A stretch of 64,000 bases of DNA, from assembly GCF_000015045.1 (NCBI RefSeq), contig NC_008609.1, positions 62,001 to 126,000 on the forward strand. Direction: 5' to 3'. Both the position numbers and the translations under genes were made by a program. Source of the stretch: Pelobacter propionicus DSM 2379. Its GTDB lineage: Bacteria; Desulfobacterota; Desulfuromonadia; Geobacterales; Pseudopelobacteraceae. Below are positions 8,666-18,690 of the stretch, one piece after another; position 1 is the first letter of the stretch, and each line of letters opens with the position of its first letter. The notes under the pieces are model-generated. The model did not search any database. It saw only the letters and a list, made by a program, of their open reading frames with translations, and was not told the origin of the DNA.

Positions 8666-8713
8666 TGTGTTGGAACACACCTCCTGACGTCAGAATTCAT
8701 GCCAGCCTATACT
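8666..8713 (+). promoter_or_regulatory. palindromes and possible sigma-70 promoter before cysD
   Basis: TGTGTT-GG-AACACA is a perfect 14-bp palindrome at 8666-8679, and TGACGTCA at 8684-8691 is another. The hexamers TGACGT (8684) and TATACT (8708) are 18 bases apart, a plausible -35/-10 pair for the cysD transcript starting about 70 bases before ATG 8793. The palindromes would be natural operator sites. This is pattern only. Confidence 0.35.
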
Positions 8714-8792
8714 TTGCCTTCGAGTGGTGATCGACGGTATACAGCCATGTCGTTCGGACGCCTTTCACTAATCATCTTGGAAAACTTTCGCC

Positions 8793-9698
8793 ATGAACGA
8801 CCACACCGACTACCTGGACATTCTGGAACGGGAATCTATCCGCGTCATCCGCGAGGCCGTGGCTGAAGCGGAGCGGCCGGTGATGCTCTACTCCATCGGC
8901 AAGGACTCATCGGTCATGCTGCACCTGGCCCTCAAGGCCTTCTACCCGTTGACGCTCCCCTTTCCGCTCCTGCACGTGGATACCACCTGGAAGTTCCGCG
9001 AGATGATCTCCTTCCGCGAGGAGACCGTGGCCCGTCTGGGGCTGCGGCTGGTCAGCCACACCAACCACAAGGGGCTTAAGCAAGGGATCACCCCCTTCAG
9101 CCATGGCAGCCGCGTCTATACCGATATCATGAAGACCGAGGCCCTGCGTGCGGTCCTTGACACGCAGGGTTTCGACATGATCTTCGGTGGCGCCCGGCGC
9201 GACGAGGAGCGGAGCCGGGCCAAGGAACGTGTGTTTTCCTTCCGCGACAGTAATCATCGCTGGGAACCGCGCAGCCAGCGGCCGGAACTCTGGAACATCC
9301 CCAACCTGAGGAAGAACCCGGGGGAAAGCTTCAGGGTCTTCCCCCTTTCCAACTGGACCGAGCTGGATGTGTGGCGCTATATCGCCCGGGAGCGGATCCC
9401 GGTGGTGCCGCTCTATTTTGCGGCGGAACGCCCCGTGGTGTGGCGGGACGGCCAGTGGATCATGGTGGATGACGATCGGATGCGTCTGGAGCAGGGTGAG
9501 AGTCCCCAACTGCGCATGATCCGTTTCAGGACTCTGGGATGCTACCCCCTTACGGCCGGGGTGGAATCGTTGGCCGGCACGGTGGAGGAGGTCATTCGCG
9601 AGTTGGAACAGACCAGGCTTTCGGAGCGCTGCGGTCGCCTGATCGACTTTGACCAAGCCGGCAGCATGGAGAAGAAGAAACAGGAGGGGTACTTCTGA
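8793..9698 (+). CDS. cysD: sulfate adenylyltransferase subunit 2
   Basis: 301 residues, the normal length for CysD. The PP-loop reads [13 protein letters not shown], followed by [28 protein letters not shown] and [12 protein letters not shown], all hallmark blocks. With the GTPase CysN it makes adenosine 5'-phosphosulfate from ATP and sulfate. The stop and the cysN/C start share bases (TGATG), so the two are co-translated. Its placement right after the sulfotransferase operon, with the kinase fused to CysN, favours PAPS supply (as in NodP/NodQ) over simple sulfur assimilation, although it could serve both. Confidence 0.95.
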   Translation: MNDHTDYLDILERESIRVIREAVAEAERPVMLYSIGKDSSVMLHLALKAFYPLTLPFPLLHVDTTWKFREMISFREETVARLGLRLVSHTNHKGLKQGITPFSHGSRVYTDIMKTEALRAVLDTQGFDMIFGGARRDEERSRAKERVFSFRDSNHRWEPRSQRPELWNIPNLRKNPGESFRVFPLSNWTELDVWRYIARERIPVVPLYFAAERPVVWRDGQWIMVDDDRMRLEQGESPQLRMIRFRTLGCYPLTAGVESLAGTVEEVIRELEQTRLSERCGRLIDFDQAGSMEKKKQEGYF

Positions 9699-11614
9699 TG
9701 GTTGCTGGAGATGGCGTGCTGCGTTTTCTGGTCTGCGGGAGCGTGGATGACGGCAAGTCCACCCTGATCGGCCACCTGCTGCATCTGACCGGAAATCTGT
9801 ACGACGACCAGCTCCGGATTCTGCGGGAGGAGAGCGGCCGAATCGGTACCGCCGGCGGAAACTTGGATTACTCGCTGCTGCTGGACGGACTGATGGCCGA
9901 GCGGGAACAGGGGATCACCATCGATGTGGCCTACCGCTACTTCGCCACGGCGGAACGGAAATTCGTGGTGGCCGATACGCCGGGGCATGAGAGCTATACG
10001 CGCAACATGGCCACCGCGGCCTCCCAGTGCGCGGCGGCCATGATCCTGATCGACGCGCGCCAGGGGCTTTTGCCCCAGACGCGGCGCCATGCCCTGATCT
10101 GCGCAATGATGGGAATCCGCAACCTGCTCTTCGCTGTCAACAAGATGGATATGGCATCATGGTCCGAACAGGTTTTTCACGAGGTCTCATCATGTTGCGG
10201 CCGCCTGGTGACGGATCTGGAGGGGTTTGTCGATCTTCCGCTCGATTGTACCCTGGTTCCGGTTGCGGCGCTCCATGGGGACAACCTCACGCATCCCTCG
10301 CACCACATGCCCTGGTACCGCGGACCGTCGATCCTTGACTGGCTGCTGGGGGTCCGTCCGGAACAGGGCTCTGCTGACATGCCCTTCCGCATGCCGGTTC
10401 AGTACGTTATCAAGGGGTCCCGCTCCGGCGATGGGTGGTGCCGCGATGTAGAGCAGGGATTGCTCCAGTCGGGCATGGGCACCTATCGCGCCTATGCGGG
10501 CAGCGTGCTGGGAGGAACGGTGAGGCGCGGCCAGCGGGTACGTGTCCTTCCGGCCGGCACTCAGGCCGACGTTTCGCGGATCCGCTTCGACCGGCGGAGT
10601 CTCGATCAGGCTGAGTCAGGTATGGCGGTCTCCCTGGAGCTGGGCGGCGAGCATGATGTTGCCAGGGGGGACTGGATCGTCGCCGAGGTCGGCCGTCCGG
10701 AGCTGGCCAACCAGTTCAAGGCGCGGATAGTCTGGATGGATCGGCAACCCTTCTTTGCCGGTCGACAGTATATCTTCCGGGGTCTGGGTGGTACGGTTGC
10801 CGTGGAGGCGACCCGAATCAGGGACCGGATCGTGCCGGAGAGCTTTCAGCGACTGGCAACTGACCGGCTCGACCTGAACGACATCGGTGAGGTCGAGTTG
10901 TGTCTCTCCCGTTCCGTTCCGTTCGATCCCTACCGGGATAACCGCGAGACCGGAGGGTTCCTCCTGATCGACCGGATCAGTAATGCCACGGTGGCCTGCG
11001 GCATGATCCTGCACACCCTGCGCCGCGCCACGAACGTGTACTGGCAGCTTCAGGAGGTCAGTCGTGGGGAGCGGGCGCGGATCAAGGGGCAGCGGCCGGC
11101 CGTGATCTGGCTCACCGGGCTCTCCGGCTCCGGCAAGTCCACCATTGCCAATTGCCTGGAACGAAGGCTCCACGCCATGGGCAGGCATACCATTCTGCTG
11201 GATGGCGACAATGTTCGTCATGGGCTGAACAGGGATCTCGGTTTCACCGAAGCGGACCGCATAGAGAATATCCGCCGCATCGGGGAGGTGGCCAAGCTGA
11301 TGACCGATGCCGGCCTGATCGTGATTAGCGCTTTCATCTCTCCCTACCGGGCGGAGCGCGACATGGTGCGCCGGCTTATGCCACCGGGGGAGTTCTGCGA
11401 GGTCTATCTGAGCACCTCCCTGGAGGTGTGTGAGCGTCGTGATCCCAAGGGGCTGTACCGCAAGGCGCGTTTGGGCCAGATCCCTAATCTTACCGGTATC
11501 AACTCCCCCTATGAGGCGCCACTGGCGCCGGAACTCAGCCTTGATAGCGCAACATCCTCCGTGGATGAGTGTGCCGACTCGATCATGCGCTACCTGGAAG
11601 AGCGTTTCGCCTGA
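9698..11614 (+). CDS. cysNC: CysN-CysC fusion: sulfate adenylyltransferase GTPase subunit and APS kinase
   Basis: 638 residues in two parts. The N-terminal GTPase has [17 protein letters not shown] and NKMD, followed by EF-Tu-like beta-barrel domains. From about residue 465 an APS kinase domain follows, with [24 protein letters not shown], the [12 protein letters not shown] block and [10 protein letters not shown]. The first part drives APS formation by GTP hydrolysis, and the second phosphorylates APS to PAPS, the donor for sulfotransferases. The fusion is of the NodQ type. A one-base overlap joins it to cysD. It is the end of the run; the next gene starts about 90 bases later and belongs to another pathway. 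Confidence 0.95.
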   Translation: MVAGDGVLRFLVCGSVDDGKSTLIGHLLHLTGNLYDDQLRILREESGRIGTAGGNLDYSLLLDGLMAEREQGITIDVAYRYFATAERKFVVADTPGHESYTRNMATAASQCAAAMILIDARQGLLPQTRRHALICAMMGIRNLLFAVNKMDMASWSEQVFHEVSSCCGRLVTDLEGFVDLPLDCTLVPVAALHGDNLTHPSHHMPWYRGPSILDWLLGVRPEQGSADMPFRMPVQYVIKGSRSGDGWCRDVEQGLLQSGMGTYRAYAGSVLGGTVRRGQRVRVLPAGTQADVSRIRFDRRSLDQAESGMAVSLELGGEHDVARGDWIVAEVGRPELANQFKARIVWMDRQPFFAGRQYIFRGLGGTVAVEATRIRDRIVPESFQRLATDRLDLNDIGEVELCLSRSVPFDPYRDNRETGGFLLIDRISNATVACGMILHTLRRATNVYWQLQEVSRGERARIKGQRPAVIWLTGLSGSGKSTIANCLERRLHAMGRHTILLDGDNVRHGLNRDLGFTEADRIENIRRIGEVAKLMTDAGLIVISAFISPYRAERDMVRRLMPPGEFCEVYLSTSLEVCERRDPKGLYRKARLGQIPNLTGINSPYEAPLAPELSLDSATSSVDECADSIMRYLEERFA

Positions 11615-11707
11615 GCATGAGCGTGGTGAAGAGCCGGAAAAACAATGCACGTCTCACGTATCATGTCCCGAAAGGGGCATGGTTATTTCACGAAAGATAT
11701 GGTTCCC

Positions 11708-14113
11708 ATGAACAGTACTGATCACAAACCCGAACTGCTGGCTCCGGCCGGCTCCCTGGAGTCCTTCTTCGCCGCCATGGAAAAGGGGGCCGATGCCGTC
11801 TATGCCGGGCTTAGGGATTTTTCCGCCCGGGCCCGGGCCAAAAACTTCAGCCTGTCACAGATGGAACGCATGCTGGCCTATGCCCATGCCCACGGCAGGA
11901 GGATCTACGTCACCCTGAACACCCTGGTCAAGGAACAGGAGCTGCCCCAGCTGGTGGATACCCTGGCTGCCCTGGCCGGTATGCGGGTGGACGGCCTGAT
12001 CGTACAGGATCTTGCGGTGGCGCGGCTGGTGCGCCGCCACTTCCCCACCATCCCGCTGCACGCCTCGACCCAGATGACCGTGCACAACACGCCGGGTGCC
12101 AGGGTCTTGCAGGAGTTGGGTTTTCAGAGGGCGGTGCTGGCGCGGGAACTGGCCATTGACGAGGTGGCGGCAATCGCGGCGGCAACACCGCTGGAGATCG
12201 AGGTGTTCGTCCATGGCGCGCTCTGCTTCTCCATCTCGGGCCAGTGCTTCTTCTCCTCCTATCTGGGGGGGCACAGCGGCAACCGTGGGCGCTGCGCCCA
12301 GCCCTGTCGCAGGCTCTACAGCCACCGCGGCAAGCAGGGGTACTTCTTCTCCACCAACGACCTGTCGGCCATCGACATGCTGCCGGAGCTGGTCAGGGCG
12401 GGAGTCAGGTCGCTGAAGATCGAGGGGCGCATGAAATCGGCCGAGTATGTGGCCAGCGTGGTGCAGGCCTACCGTCTGGTGCTGGATGCAACCGAGCGCT
12501 CCCGCGGTGAGGCGCTCGCGGCTGCCAAGGGGCTGCTCAAGCACTCCTTCGGCCGCACCCCCACCAAGGGGTTTCTGGCATCCCAGCAGCCGGACGATAT
12601 CGCCAACCCCTGGCAGAAGGGGGGCACCGGCCGCTTCGTGGGGCAGATCAAGTCCATCAGGGGAAACCGACTCAGCTTCGAGACCCGCGATAGCCTGCAT
12701 GTGGGCGACCGCCTGCGGGTGCAGCCGAAGAGCGACATGGCCGGCCAGGCCTGGACCGTGCGTGAGCTGTTCTGCAACCGCAGGAAGGTCATGGAGGCAA
12801 AGGCCGGAAGCCTGGTGGAGTTGGAAACCCCCTTTAGGTTCGCGGCTGGGGACGCGGTGTACAAGGTTTCCTCCAGGGAGGCCTTTACCATGAGCGAGAA
12901 CGCCTGCATGCGGCGGCTGGAATCGGTCAAGGGGGAAAAGCTCCCCTGCCGCTTACAGCTTTCGGCATCATGCTCCTCTCCCGTCGAGGAGGGAGGAGAG
13001 GTCATCCTGCATGTTTCGGCCGATGCCGCAGCTGTCCGTCTCGACCTGGACTTCCCCCTGGGGCGGCTGGAGCCGGCTCGCACCGCTGAGATGGCGGCTG
13101 TCCTCAAGGCGCAGTTCGCCAAGACCGGGGAAGCCCCCTTCCGCCTGGAATCCCTGGAAGCGCCCGATTTCCCCTCCCTGCTGATCCCCTCGGCTGCCTT
13201 CCGGGAGATCCGCGGCCGGCTGTACGCTGCACTGGCCGAGAAGGTTTCACAGCAAGGTTTCCGGGAAGACATCGCCGCTGCCCGCGGCGCTGCGCTTCGG
13301 GAGCTGAAGATGGCGCTGGAAGAGGCGGGCCGCACGGGCGGTGGCCGGGAGTCCCTGTCCGTGATCATGGACAATCCCCGCGACTGGCGCTTTCCGCTGC
13401 AGCTGGGGGCGGAGCGCACCCTGCTGCAGCTCTCCAAGGCCACTATCCACCAGCTCCCCTCGCTGGTGCCCCGCATGCGCGGCTCGGAGGAACGCATCGT
13501 CTGGCAGCTCCCCTTCATGATCTTCGACCGCGACCTGGCGCTCTACCGCTCCACTCTGGTACAGCTGTACGGCGCCGGTTTCCGCCGGTTCGAGGCGGCG
13601 AACATCTCCCATTTCCACCTGCTGAAGAAGCTGGCCGGCCTGCACATCTCCGCCTGGCACCGCTGCTTCACCCTCAACAGCCAGTCCCTGCTGGCCTGGA
13701 AAGAACTGGGGGCCGAGAGCGTGACCCTCTACATGGAGGATGACGCGGCCAACTTGGGCGATCTGCTGGCTGCGCCGCTTGGCGTTGAACGGCGCGTGAT
13801 CGTGTATGCGCCCCTGCCGGTCATGACCACCAAGATCCGTATCAAGGATGTGCACAGCAACATCCCTCTGCAATCGGACCGCGGCGAGGAGTATTCGGTC
13901 AGCAGTCGTGACGGTTTGCAGACCATCAGCGCGGCACTTCCGTTCTCCCTGACCGGCCGGCGCAATGAGCTGCGCCACAAGGGATGCAGTTCGTTCCTGA
14001 TTGATCTGCGCCAGGCGAAACGTGAATCCTGGGCCGATATCATCGGCGCCTTCAAGGCCGGCCGCCCCATGGCGGATACGACCGAGTTCAACTATGCCAA
14101 CGAGTTGGTGTAG
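11708..14113 (+). CDS. U32 family protein, RlhA type
   Basis: About 801 residues. The N-terminus KPELLAPAGSLESFFAAMEKGADAVYAG is the U32 signature start, and EVFVHGALCFSISGQCFFSS plus GRCAQPCRR carry the conserved cysteines that bind an iron-sulfur cluster. The long middle and C-terminal parts match the DUF3656-containing branch. E. coli RlhA of this branch hydroxylates C2501 of 23S rRNA; older annotation calls these peptidases. I prefer ATG 11708 (MNSTDHKPELL); ATG 11645 in the same frame would add 21 residues not typical of the family. It stands alone with about 50 bases to the kinase downstream. Confidence 0.85.
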   Translation: MNSTDHKPELLAPAGSLESFFAAMEKGADAVYAGLRDFSARARAKNFSLSQMERMLAYAHAHGRRIYVTLNTLVKEQELPQLVDTLAALAGMRVDGLIVQDLAVARLVRRHFPTIPLHASTQMTVHNTPGARVLQELGFQRAVLARELAIDEVAAIAAATPLEIEVFVHGALCFSISGQCFFSSYLGGHSGNRGRCAQPCRRLYSHRGKQGYFFSTNDLSAIDMLPELVRAGVRSLKIEGRMKSAEYVASVVQAYRLVLDATERSRGEALAAAKGLLKHSFGRTPTKGFLASQQPDDIANPWQKGGTGRFVGQIKSIRGNRLSFETRDSLHVGDRLRVQPKSDMAGQAWTVRELFCNRRKVMEAKAGSLVELETPFRFAAGDAVYKVSSREAFTMSENACMRRLESVKGEKLPCRLQLSASCSSPVEEGGEVILHVSADAAAVRLDLDFPLGRLEPARTAEMAAVLKAQFAKTGEAPFRLESLEAPDFPSLLIPSAAFREIRGRLYAALAEKVSQQGFREDIAAARGAALRELKMALEEAGRTGGGRESLSVIMDNPRDWRFPLQLGAERTLLQLSKATIHQLPSLVPRMRGSEERIVWQLPFMIFDRDLALYRSTLVQLYGAGFRRFEAANISHFHLLKKLAGLHISAWHRCFTLNSQSLLAWKELGAESVTLYMEDDAANLGDLLAAPLGVERRVIVYAPLPVMTTKIRIKDVHSNIPLQSDRGEEYSVSSRDGLQTISAALPFSLTGRRNELRHKGCSSFLIDLRQAKRESWADIIGAFKAGRPMADTTEFNYANELV

Positions 14114-14162
14114 GGAAGACGTGAATGCCCGCCAGTGATATGGTTTGAATAGGGCCGAACCC

Positions 14163-16409
14163 ATGAAAAGACACGATACGTCGGTGACAAAAATTATTGT
14201 TTTAACGCTGGTAGCGGTTATGACCATTGTTTTGTCCGCTTTCGGTAGTGCGAATTACTATTGGGAACGGAGCCAGAGGACCGGTGACCTGGAATATCAT
14301 CTTACGGTCATCTCTTCCCAGCTTGCCAGCAGCCTTGCCCTCCCGCTGTGGAACTTTGACACCAAGCAGGTTGACAAGGTTATCGAAAGCACCATGCGGC
14401 ACCCTGACGTTTTCGGTGTGATCGTCAGGGGGGCCGACGGTGTCGCGGGTATATCCGGTTTTGTGAGGGATCCACAGTGGCGGGCGGTTCCGTCGAAAGG
14501 CGAAATCCGTAACAGGGGGTTGTTGTCCCGGACGGAAAAAATCAGTATCCATGGCAGCCAGGTGGGTGTCGTGCACCTTTTCATGACCCCCAGGTTCTTG
14601 GAAAGATCGATGCACCGTTTTGCCATCAATAACATTGTGGCAATCGTTACCCTGAATGTCTTCCTGGTTTTCATTCCTTTTCAACTTATTCGGCGAAACG
14701 TGATCATACCGTTGCAAGCGATTGAAACCTATGCCCTGAAAGTCAGTTCGGGAGAGGCGGAAGCTGCGGATGTCCCTGAAGGTGACTTTTTCGGCGAACT
14801 GAACAATCTCAATCGTTCAATCGTCGGAATGACCCGCTCCCTTGCCGAAGCGCGGCAGGAACAGGTACGCAAGACTGCGGAACAGGTGTTGCGGGAGAGC
14901 GAGACAATCCTCAGGGCATTCATTGACGTTATGCCGGTCGGTGTCAGATGGAGCGACAGCGACGACGTCATTAAACATGTCAACACCTGTTTCATTGAGA
15001 TGTTCGGCTACACTGCTGCCGACATTCCAACGCTTGATGAATGGTTTTTGCGTGCCTATCCCGATCCGGACAGGCGCGAGTATATCAGCTCCCGCCGCAA
15101 GGCGGTTGTTCGCGCAGCCCTCGTGGATGGTACGCCAATCCAGCCGTTGGAGTCGATTATTGCGTGCAAGGACGGCTCTGACCGGCATGTCATTGTCAAT
15201 ACCCAGTTTTCCCGGGATCTCCGTCTGGATATTTTCACCGATATTACGGAGCGCGAATCTCTGCAGAACAGGCTGCTCAACGCCCAGCGCCTCGAATCCC
15301 TGGGGGTGCTTGCCGGAGGGATCGCCCATGATTTCAACAATATCCTCACCGGCATCATGGGAAACATCTCCATGGCGCGCATGGTTCTGGCCATGCCGGG
15401 AAAATCGGACAAGCTCCTGGATAATGCTGAAAAAGCGGCCCTCCGGGCAACCGAACTCGCCACCCAGTTGTTGACCTTCGCCAAAGGCGGAGCTCCCGTA
15501 AAGAAAACCGTATCGATACGGAAGATCGTAGACGAATCATTGTCCCTGGCCATTCGGGGTACGAACGTCAAGGGGGTGGTGCAGCTTCCCGATTCCCTCC
15601 ACGACATCGAAGCTGATGAAGGTCAAGTCAGCCAGGTGTTCAACAACATCGTCATCAATGCCGTACAAGCCATGCCGGGAGGGGGGGAGATATCCGTGCA
15701 CGGGATGAATGTGGTCCTGGGGAGCGAAAACAGGTTCATACTGCCCCCCGGTGACTACGTCAAACTCTCGTTCACCGATCAGGGGTGCGGCATGCCGGAA
15801 GATGTGCGGAAAAAGATTTTCGACCCCTACTTCACCACAAAGTCACATGGCATGGGCCTTGGCCTCGCCTCAGTCCACTCCATAGTGAAGCGGCATGGTG
15901 GATATATTGACGTTCGCTCCACGATCGGCGAAGGGACGACATTTACCCTGTTACTGCCCTCGACCGGAAAGACCTCATTGGAAGAGGAGACCGGTGAAAG
16001 GGTCACGCAGTGTGACGTTCCAGCGGAAGGGGCAGTGCTCGTCATGGACGATGAAGAGATGATCCGCGAGCTTGCGGCTGAAATACTCGGACACCTGGGC
16101 TATGAGGTGACAACCTGCGCCAGCGGTGAAGAGGCAATAAGGATGTACCTTGGGGCCAAGGAAGGAAACAAGCCGTTTTCATACGTGATTATGGATCTTA
16201 CGGTACCGGGCGGGATGGGTGGCAGGGAAAGCGCGGCAGAGATTCTGGCGTTTGATCCCTGTGCCCGCTTGATCGCTTCAAGCGGCTATTCCAACAACCC
16301 TGTCATGGCCAGCTTCCGCGACTACGGCTTTTGCGGGGCAATTGTCAAGCCCTATACTCCGGCTGAACTGGCGCGGGTAGTGCATTCTATCGTTGCGGCA
16401 CGGGTTTGA
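14163..16409 (+). CDS. hybrid sensor histidine kinase with HAMP, PAS and receiver domains
   Basis: 748 residues: transmembrane helix (about 11-33), a periplasmic domain of ~120 residues, second helix (NNIVAIVTLNVFLVFIPF), HAMP, PAS (about 245-370), a HisKA domain with His near 389 in GGIAHDFNNIL, a HATPase with DQGCGMPEDV and GMGLGLASV, and a C-terminal receiver with MDDEE, phospho-acceptor Asp near 678 in VIMDLTVPGG and Lys in IVKPY. It senses a periplasmic or membrane signal and passes phosphate through its own receiver. ATG 14163 (MKRHDTSV) is preferred to TTG 14145. The binding protein gene just downstream may supply its ligand; that pairing is inferred from position. Confidence 0.88.
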   Translation: MKRHDTSVTKIIVLTLVAVMTIVLSAFGSANYYWERSQRTGDLEYHLTVISSQLASSLALPLWNFDTKQVDKVIESTMRHPDVFGVIVRGADGVAGISGFVRDPQWRAVPSKGEIRNRGLLSRTEKISIHGSQVGVVHLFMTPRFLERSMHRFAINNIVAIVTLNVFLVFIPFQLIRRNVIIPLQAIETYALKVSSGEAEAADVPEGDFFGELNNLNRSIVGMTRSLAEARQEQVRKTAEQVLRESETILRAFIDVMPVGVRWSDSDDVIKHVNTCFIEMFGYTAADIPTLDEWFLRAYPDPDRREYISSRRKAVVRAALVDGTPIQPLESIIACKDGSDRHVIVNTQFSRDLRLDIFTDITERESLQNRLLNAQRLESLGVLAGGIAHDFNNILTGIMGNISMARMVLAMPGKSDKLLDNAEKAALRATELATQLLTFAKGGAPVKKTVSIRKIVDESLSLAIRGTNVKGVVQLPDSLHDIEADEGQVSQVFNNIVINAVQAMPGGGEISVHGMNVVLGSENRFILPPGDYVKLSFTDQGCGMPEDVRKKIFDPYFTTKSHGMGLGLASVHSIVKRHGGYIDVRSTIGEGTTFTLLLPSTGKTSLEEETGERVTQCDVPAEGAVLVMDDEEMIRELAAEILGHLGYEVTTCASGEEAIRMYLGAKEGNKPFSYVIMDLTVPGGMGGRESAAEILAFDPCARLIASSGYSNNPVMASFRDYGFCGAIVKPYTPAELARVVHSIVAARV

Positions 16410-16466
16410 GTTCGAAAAAGAGGGGCGAAACAGGCCCTGGATACAATTCGATGTGGGGAGCATCCA

Positions 16467-17342
16467 ATGATGCGTTTGCTTGCACTGTCGGTGCTGTTCA
16501 TCATACTGACTGCCACGGTGGCAACAGGGCAATCCAAGGTCATCTATCCCGCCTTCGAGTCAGAAACCGATTCGCGCTACAGCGATCTGCTGGAAATCCT
16601 GAAGACGGCTCTCGACAAAACCGTGGCGGAATACGGGCCGTATACGCTCCAGCCGAGCAGGTCCGGCATGAACGAGGCGCGCTCCTTTGCCGAGTTGAGC
16701 AATCCGGCCGGCATGGTCACCATCGCCTGGGGAGGGACATCCGTCCGGAAGGAGAAGGAGTACCGCGTTGTGAGAATACCGCTTCGAAAAGGCATTCTCG
16801 GATACCGCGTGGCCTTGATCGCCAAACAGCGGCAGGCGGATATGGACAGGATCCGAAATCCGGGTGATCTGAGAAAGGTACGAATCGGCCAGGGGATCGG
16901 GTGGGGCGATGTGGCGATCTACGAGGCAAATGGCATCAAGGTTGACACGGCGGGCTACGAGAGTCTGTTCACCATGGTCGCCGCCAACCGCATCGATCTC
17001 TTCCCGCGCGGCATCAACGAGGTGTTCAATGAGTTTGCCGCCCGCCGGCGTTCCATCCCCAATCTTGGCGTCGAGAAGAATCTGCTGATCTACTATCCCT
17101 GGCCCTACTATTTTTTCTTCAATAAAACCAACGCAGCCCTCGCGAAACGCGTCGAAGCCGGGATCCGGAAAATGAGGAAGGACGGTTCCTTCGACGCGAT
17201 TTTCATGAAATACAACAGATCATCGATCATTAAAGCCAATCTCAAGAACCGGCGCATCATCAGGATCCAGAACCCCACCCTTCCAAGGGAGACACCGTTG
17301 GCCGACGCCTCGCTGTGGTTCGATCCGGCTGCGATGAAGTGA
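16467..17342 (+). CDS. periplasmic solute-binding protein (family 3-like)
   Basis: 291 residues with a Sec signal peptide (MMRLLALSVLFIILTATVATG) and the two-lobe pattern of amino-acid-type binding proteins: YPAFESETDSRY at the front, IRNPGDLRKVRIGQG, MVAANRIDLFPRG, and a C-terminal MRKDGSFDAIFMKY, the usual end of SBP_bac_3. No permease or ATPase gene is adjacent. It starts 57 bases after a membrane-bound hybrid kinase with an extracytoplasmic domain, so a sensory partner role is possible. The secreted nuclease gene follows closely. Confidence 0.75.
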   Translation: MMRLLALSVLFIILTATVATGQSKVIYPAFESETDSRYSDLLEILKTALDKTVAEYGPYTLQPSRSGMNEARSFAELSNPAGMVTIAWGGTSVRKEKEYRVVRIPLRKGILGYRVALIAKQRQADMDRIRNPGDLRKVRIGQGIGWGDVAIYEANGIKVDTAGYESLFTMVAANRIDLFPRGINEVFNEFAARRRSIPNLGVEKNLLIYYPWPYYFFFNKTNAALAKRVEAGIRKMRKDGSFDAIFMKYNRSSIIKANLKNRRIIRIQNPTLPRETPLADASLWFDPAAMK

Positions 17343-17362
17343 CGGGTGGGGAGAAGTTATCC

Positions 17363-17872
17363 ATGAACCACTTTTTGCTGGCAGCGCTCCTGCTGCTCCT
17401 GACCTGCACGGATGCCTGCGCCGGCCAGACCGTCCAGGGGATGGTGCGGGCCGTATTTGACGGGGATACGCTGCTCCTGGCCACGCCGGGCCGGAGTCGT
17501 CTCACGGTGCGTCTTTACGGCATTGACGCCCCGGAAATATCAAAACCTGAGCGTCCCGGGCAGCCCTTCGGGGCCGTTGCCCGGCGGACGCTGATGTACA
17601 AGGTCATGGGGCGCCAGGTGACGGCGGAGATCGTGGAAAGCGACCAGTACCAGCGCAGCGTGGCGGTGATCCGCTATTCCGGGCGGGACATCAATTACGA
17701 GATGGTTGCCGAGGGGATGGCCTGGGCCTATCGTCACTATCTGGCTGGGAGCTACGCATCGGAGTACATCGGCGCGGAACAGGCCGCCCGGCTCAGCCAG
17801 TGTGGGCTCTGGCGCGACGCCAATCCCCGCCCTCCCTGGGAGTTCAGGAAGAGCGGTCAACGGCAGCGATAA
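17363..17872 (+). CDS. secreted thermonuclease (SNase) family protein
   Basis: 169 residues with a signal peptide (MNHFLLAALLLLLTCTDACAG) and a staphylococcal-nuclease fold: VRAVFDGDTLLL, VRLYGIDAPEI, a YQRSVAVI strand and NYEMVAEGMAWAYRHY. Asp and Arg positions expected for calcium-dependent phosphodiester cleavage are present (DGDT, RLYGIDAPE). ATG 17363 has GGGGAGAAG upstream and gives the signal peptide directly; an earlier in-frame start at 17315 lies inside the preceding gene. It probably degrades DNA or RNA outside the cytoplasm. Confidence 0.85.
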   Translation: MNHFLLAALLLLLTCTDACAGQTVQGMVRAVFDGDTLLLATPGRSRLTVRLYGIDAPEISKPERPGQPFGAVARRTLMYKVMGRQVTAEIVESDQYQRSVAVIRYSGRDINYEMVAEGMAWAYRHYLAGSYASEYIGAEQAARLSQCGLWRDANPRPPWEFRKSGQRQR

Positions 17873-18007
17873 TGGGTGCGGGCACCTTTCGCCACCCAGA
17901 AGTGCATTGACGTTTACCGGGTGATGGCATATTGTTTTCAGTCAGCCGCCCTGGGAGCGCCAAGTCCTTGGGTGGCGCATCGCACTACCAGGATGGAGAA
18001 TTTCGAA

Positions 18008-18685
18008 ATGTTTTTACGAGTAGAGGATATAGCACAGGCTGTGGGTGTCAGCGAACGGACGGTCCTGGGCTGGATCAAAAACCAGGGGCTTCCGGCGCAT
18101 CTTCAGAACGACCGCTACCGCATCAACCGGGTCGACCTGCTGGAATGGGCCACCAGTCACGACATCACCATCCCGCCGGATGTCTTTGACAGCGGCTCGG
18201 AAACCCCGCGGCTCTCGACGCTCTCCGAGGCTCTGGAGGCGGGGGGGATCCATTACGACCTGGCTGGCGACACCCCGGAATCGGCGCTGCGCCAGGTGAT
18301 CGGCCGCATGAAGCTCCCCCCCAGCCTGGATCCGGAATTCCTGCTGCAGACCTTTCTGGCGCGCGAGGCCCTGGGCTCCACCGCCCTGGGGAACGGCATC
18401 GCCATCCCGCATGTGCGCAACCCCATCGTGGGGCAGGTTCAGGAATCTGCCATCAGCCTCTGCTTCCTGAAGAACCCCATCGACTTCGATGCCATCGACG
18501 GCCAGCCGGTCAGCATTCTCTTCACCCTGATTACGCCCAATGTGAAAACCCATCTGCATCTGCTGGCAAAGCTGGCGTTCATGCTCCATGACCAGCAGTT
18601 CAAGGATCTGTTGCACCGTACCGGCAGCGCGGCCGAGATCATGGCCGCCATCCGGGCGATGGAGGAAACCATCATCAGGAGGTAA
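18008..18685 (+). CDS. excisionase-type HTH fused to a PTS IIA domain
   Basis: 225 residues. The first ~50 form a MerR/excisionase-like helix-turn-helix (FLRVEDIAQAVGVSERTVLGWIK). The rest is a fructose/nitrogen-type PTS EIIA domain with the phosphorylatable His in GIAIPHVR. EIIA-Ntr proteins act as phosphate-controlled regulators; here the DNA-binding or protein-binding module is on the same chain. GGAGAA precedes ATG 18008; ATG 17993 is also possible. It lies five bases before the HyfB-like gene, so it may control that gene or respond to the same energy signal. Confidence 0.78.
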   Translation: MFLRVEDIAQAVGVSERTVLGWIKNQGLPAHLQNDRYRINRVDLLEWATSHDITIPPDVFDSGSETPRLSTLSEALEAGGIHYDLAGDTPESALRQVIGRMKLPPSLDPEFLLQTFLAREALGSTALGNGIAIPHVRNPIVGQVQESAISLCFLKNPIDFDAIDGQPVSILFTLITPNVKTHLHLLAKLAFMLHDQQFKDLLHRTGSAAEIMAAIRAMEETIIRR

Positions 18686-18690
18686 GTGTC

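Noticed and set aside
8699-8792. ATG frame before cysD as a possible RiPP precursor
   Set aside because: It runs into cysD in another frame, has no leader/core layout and no ribosome site.
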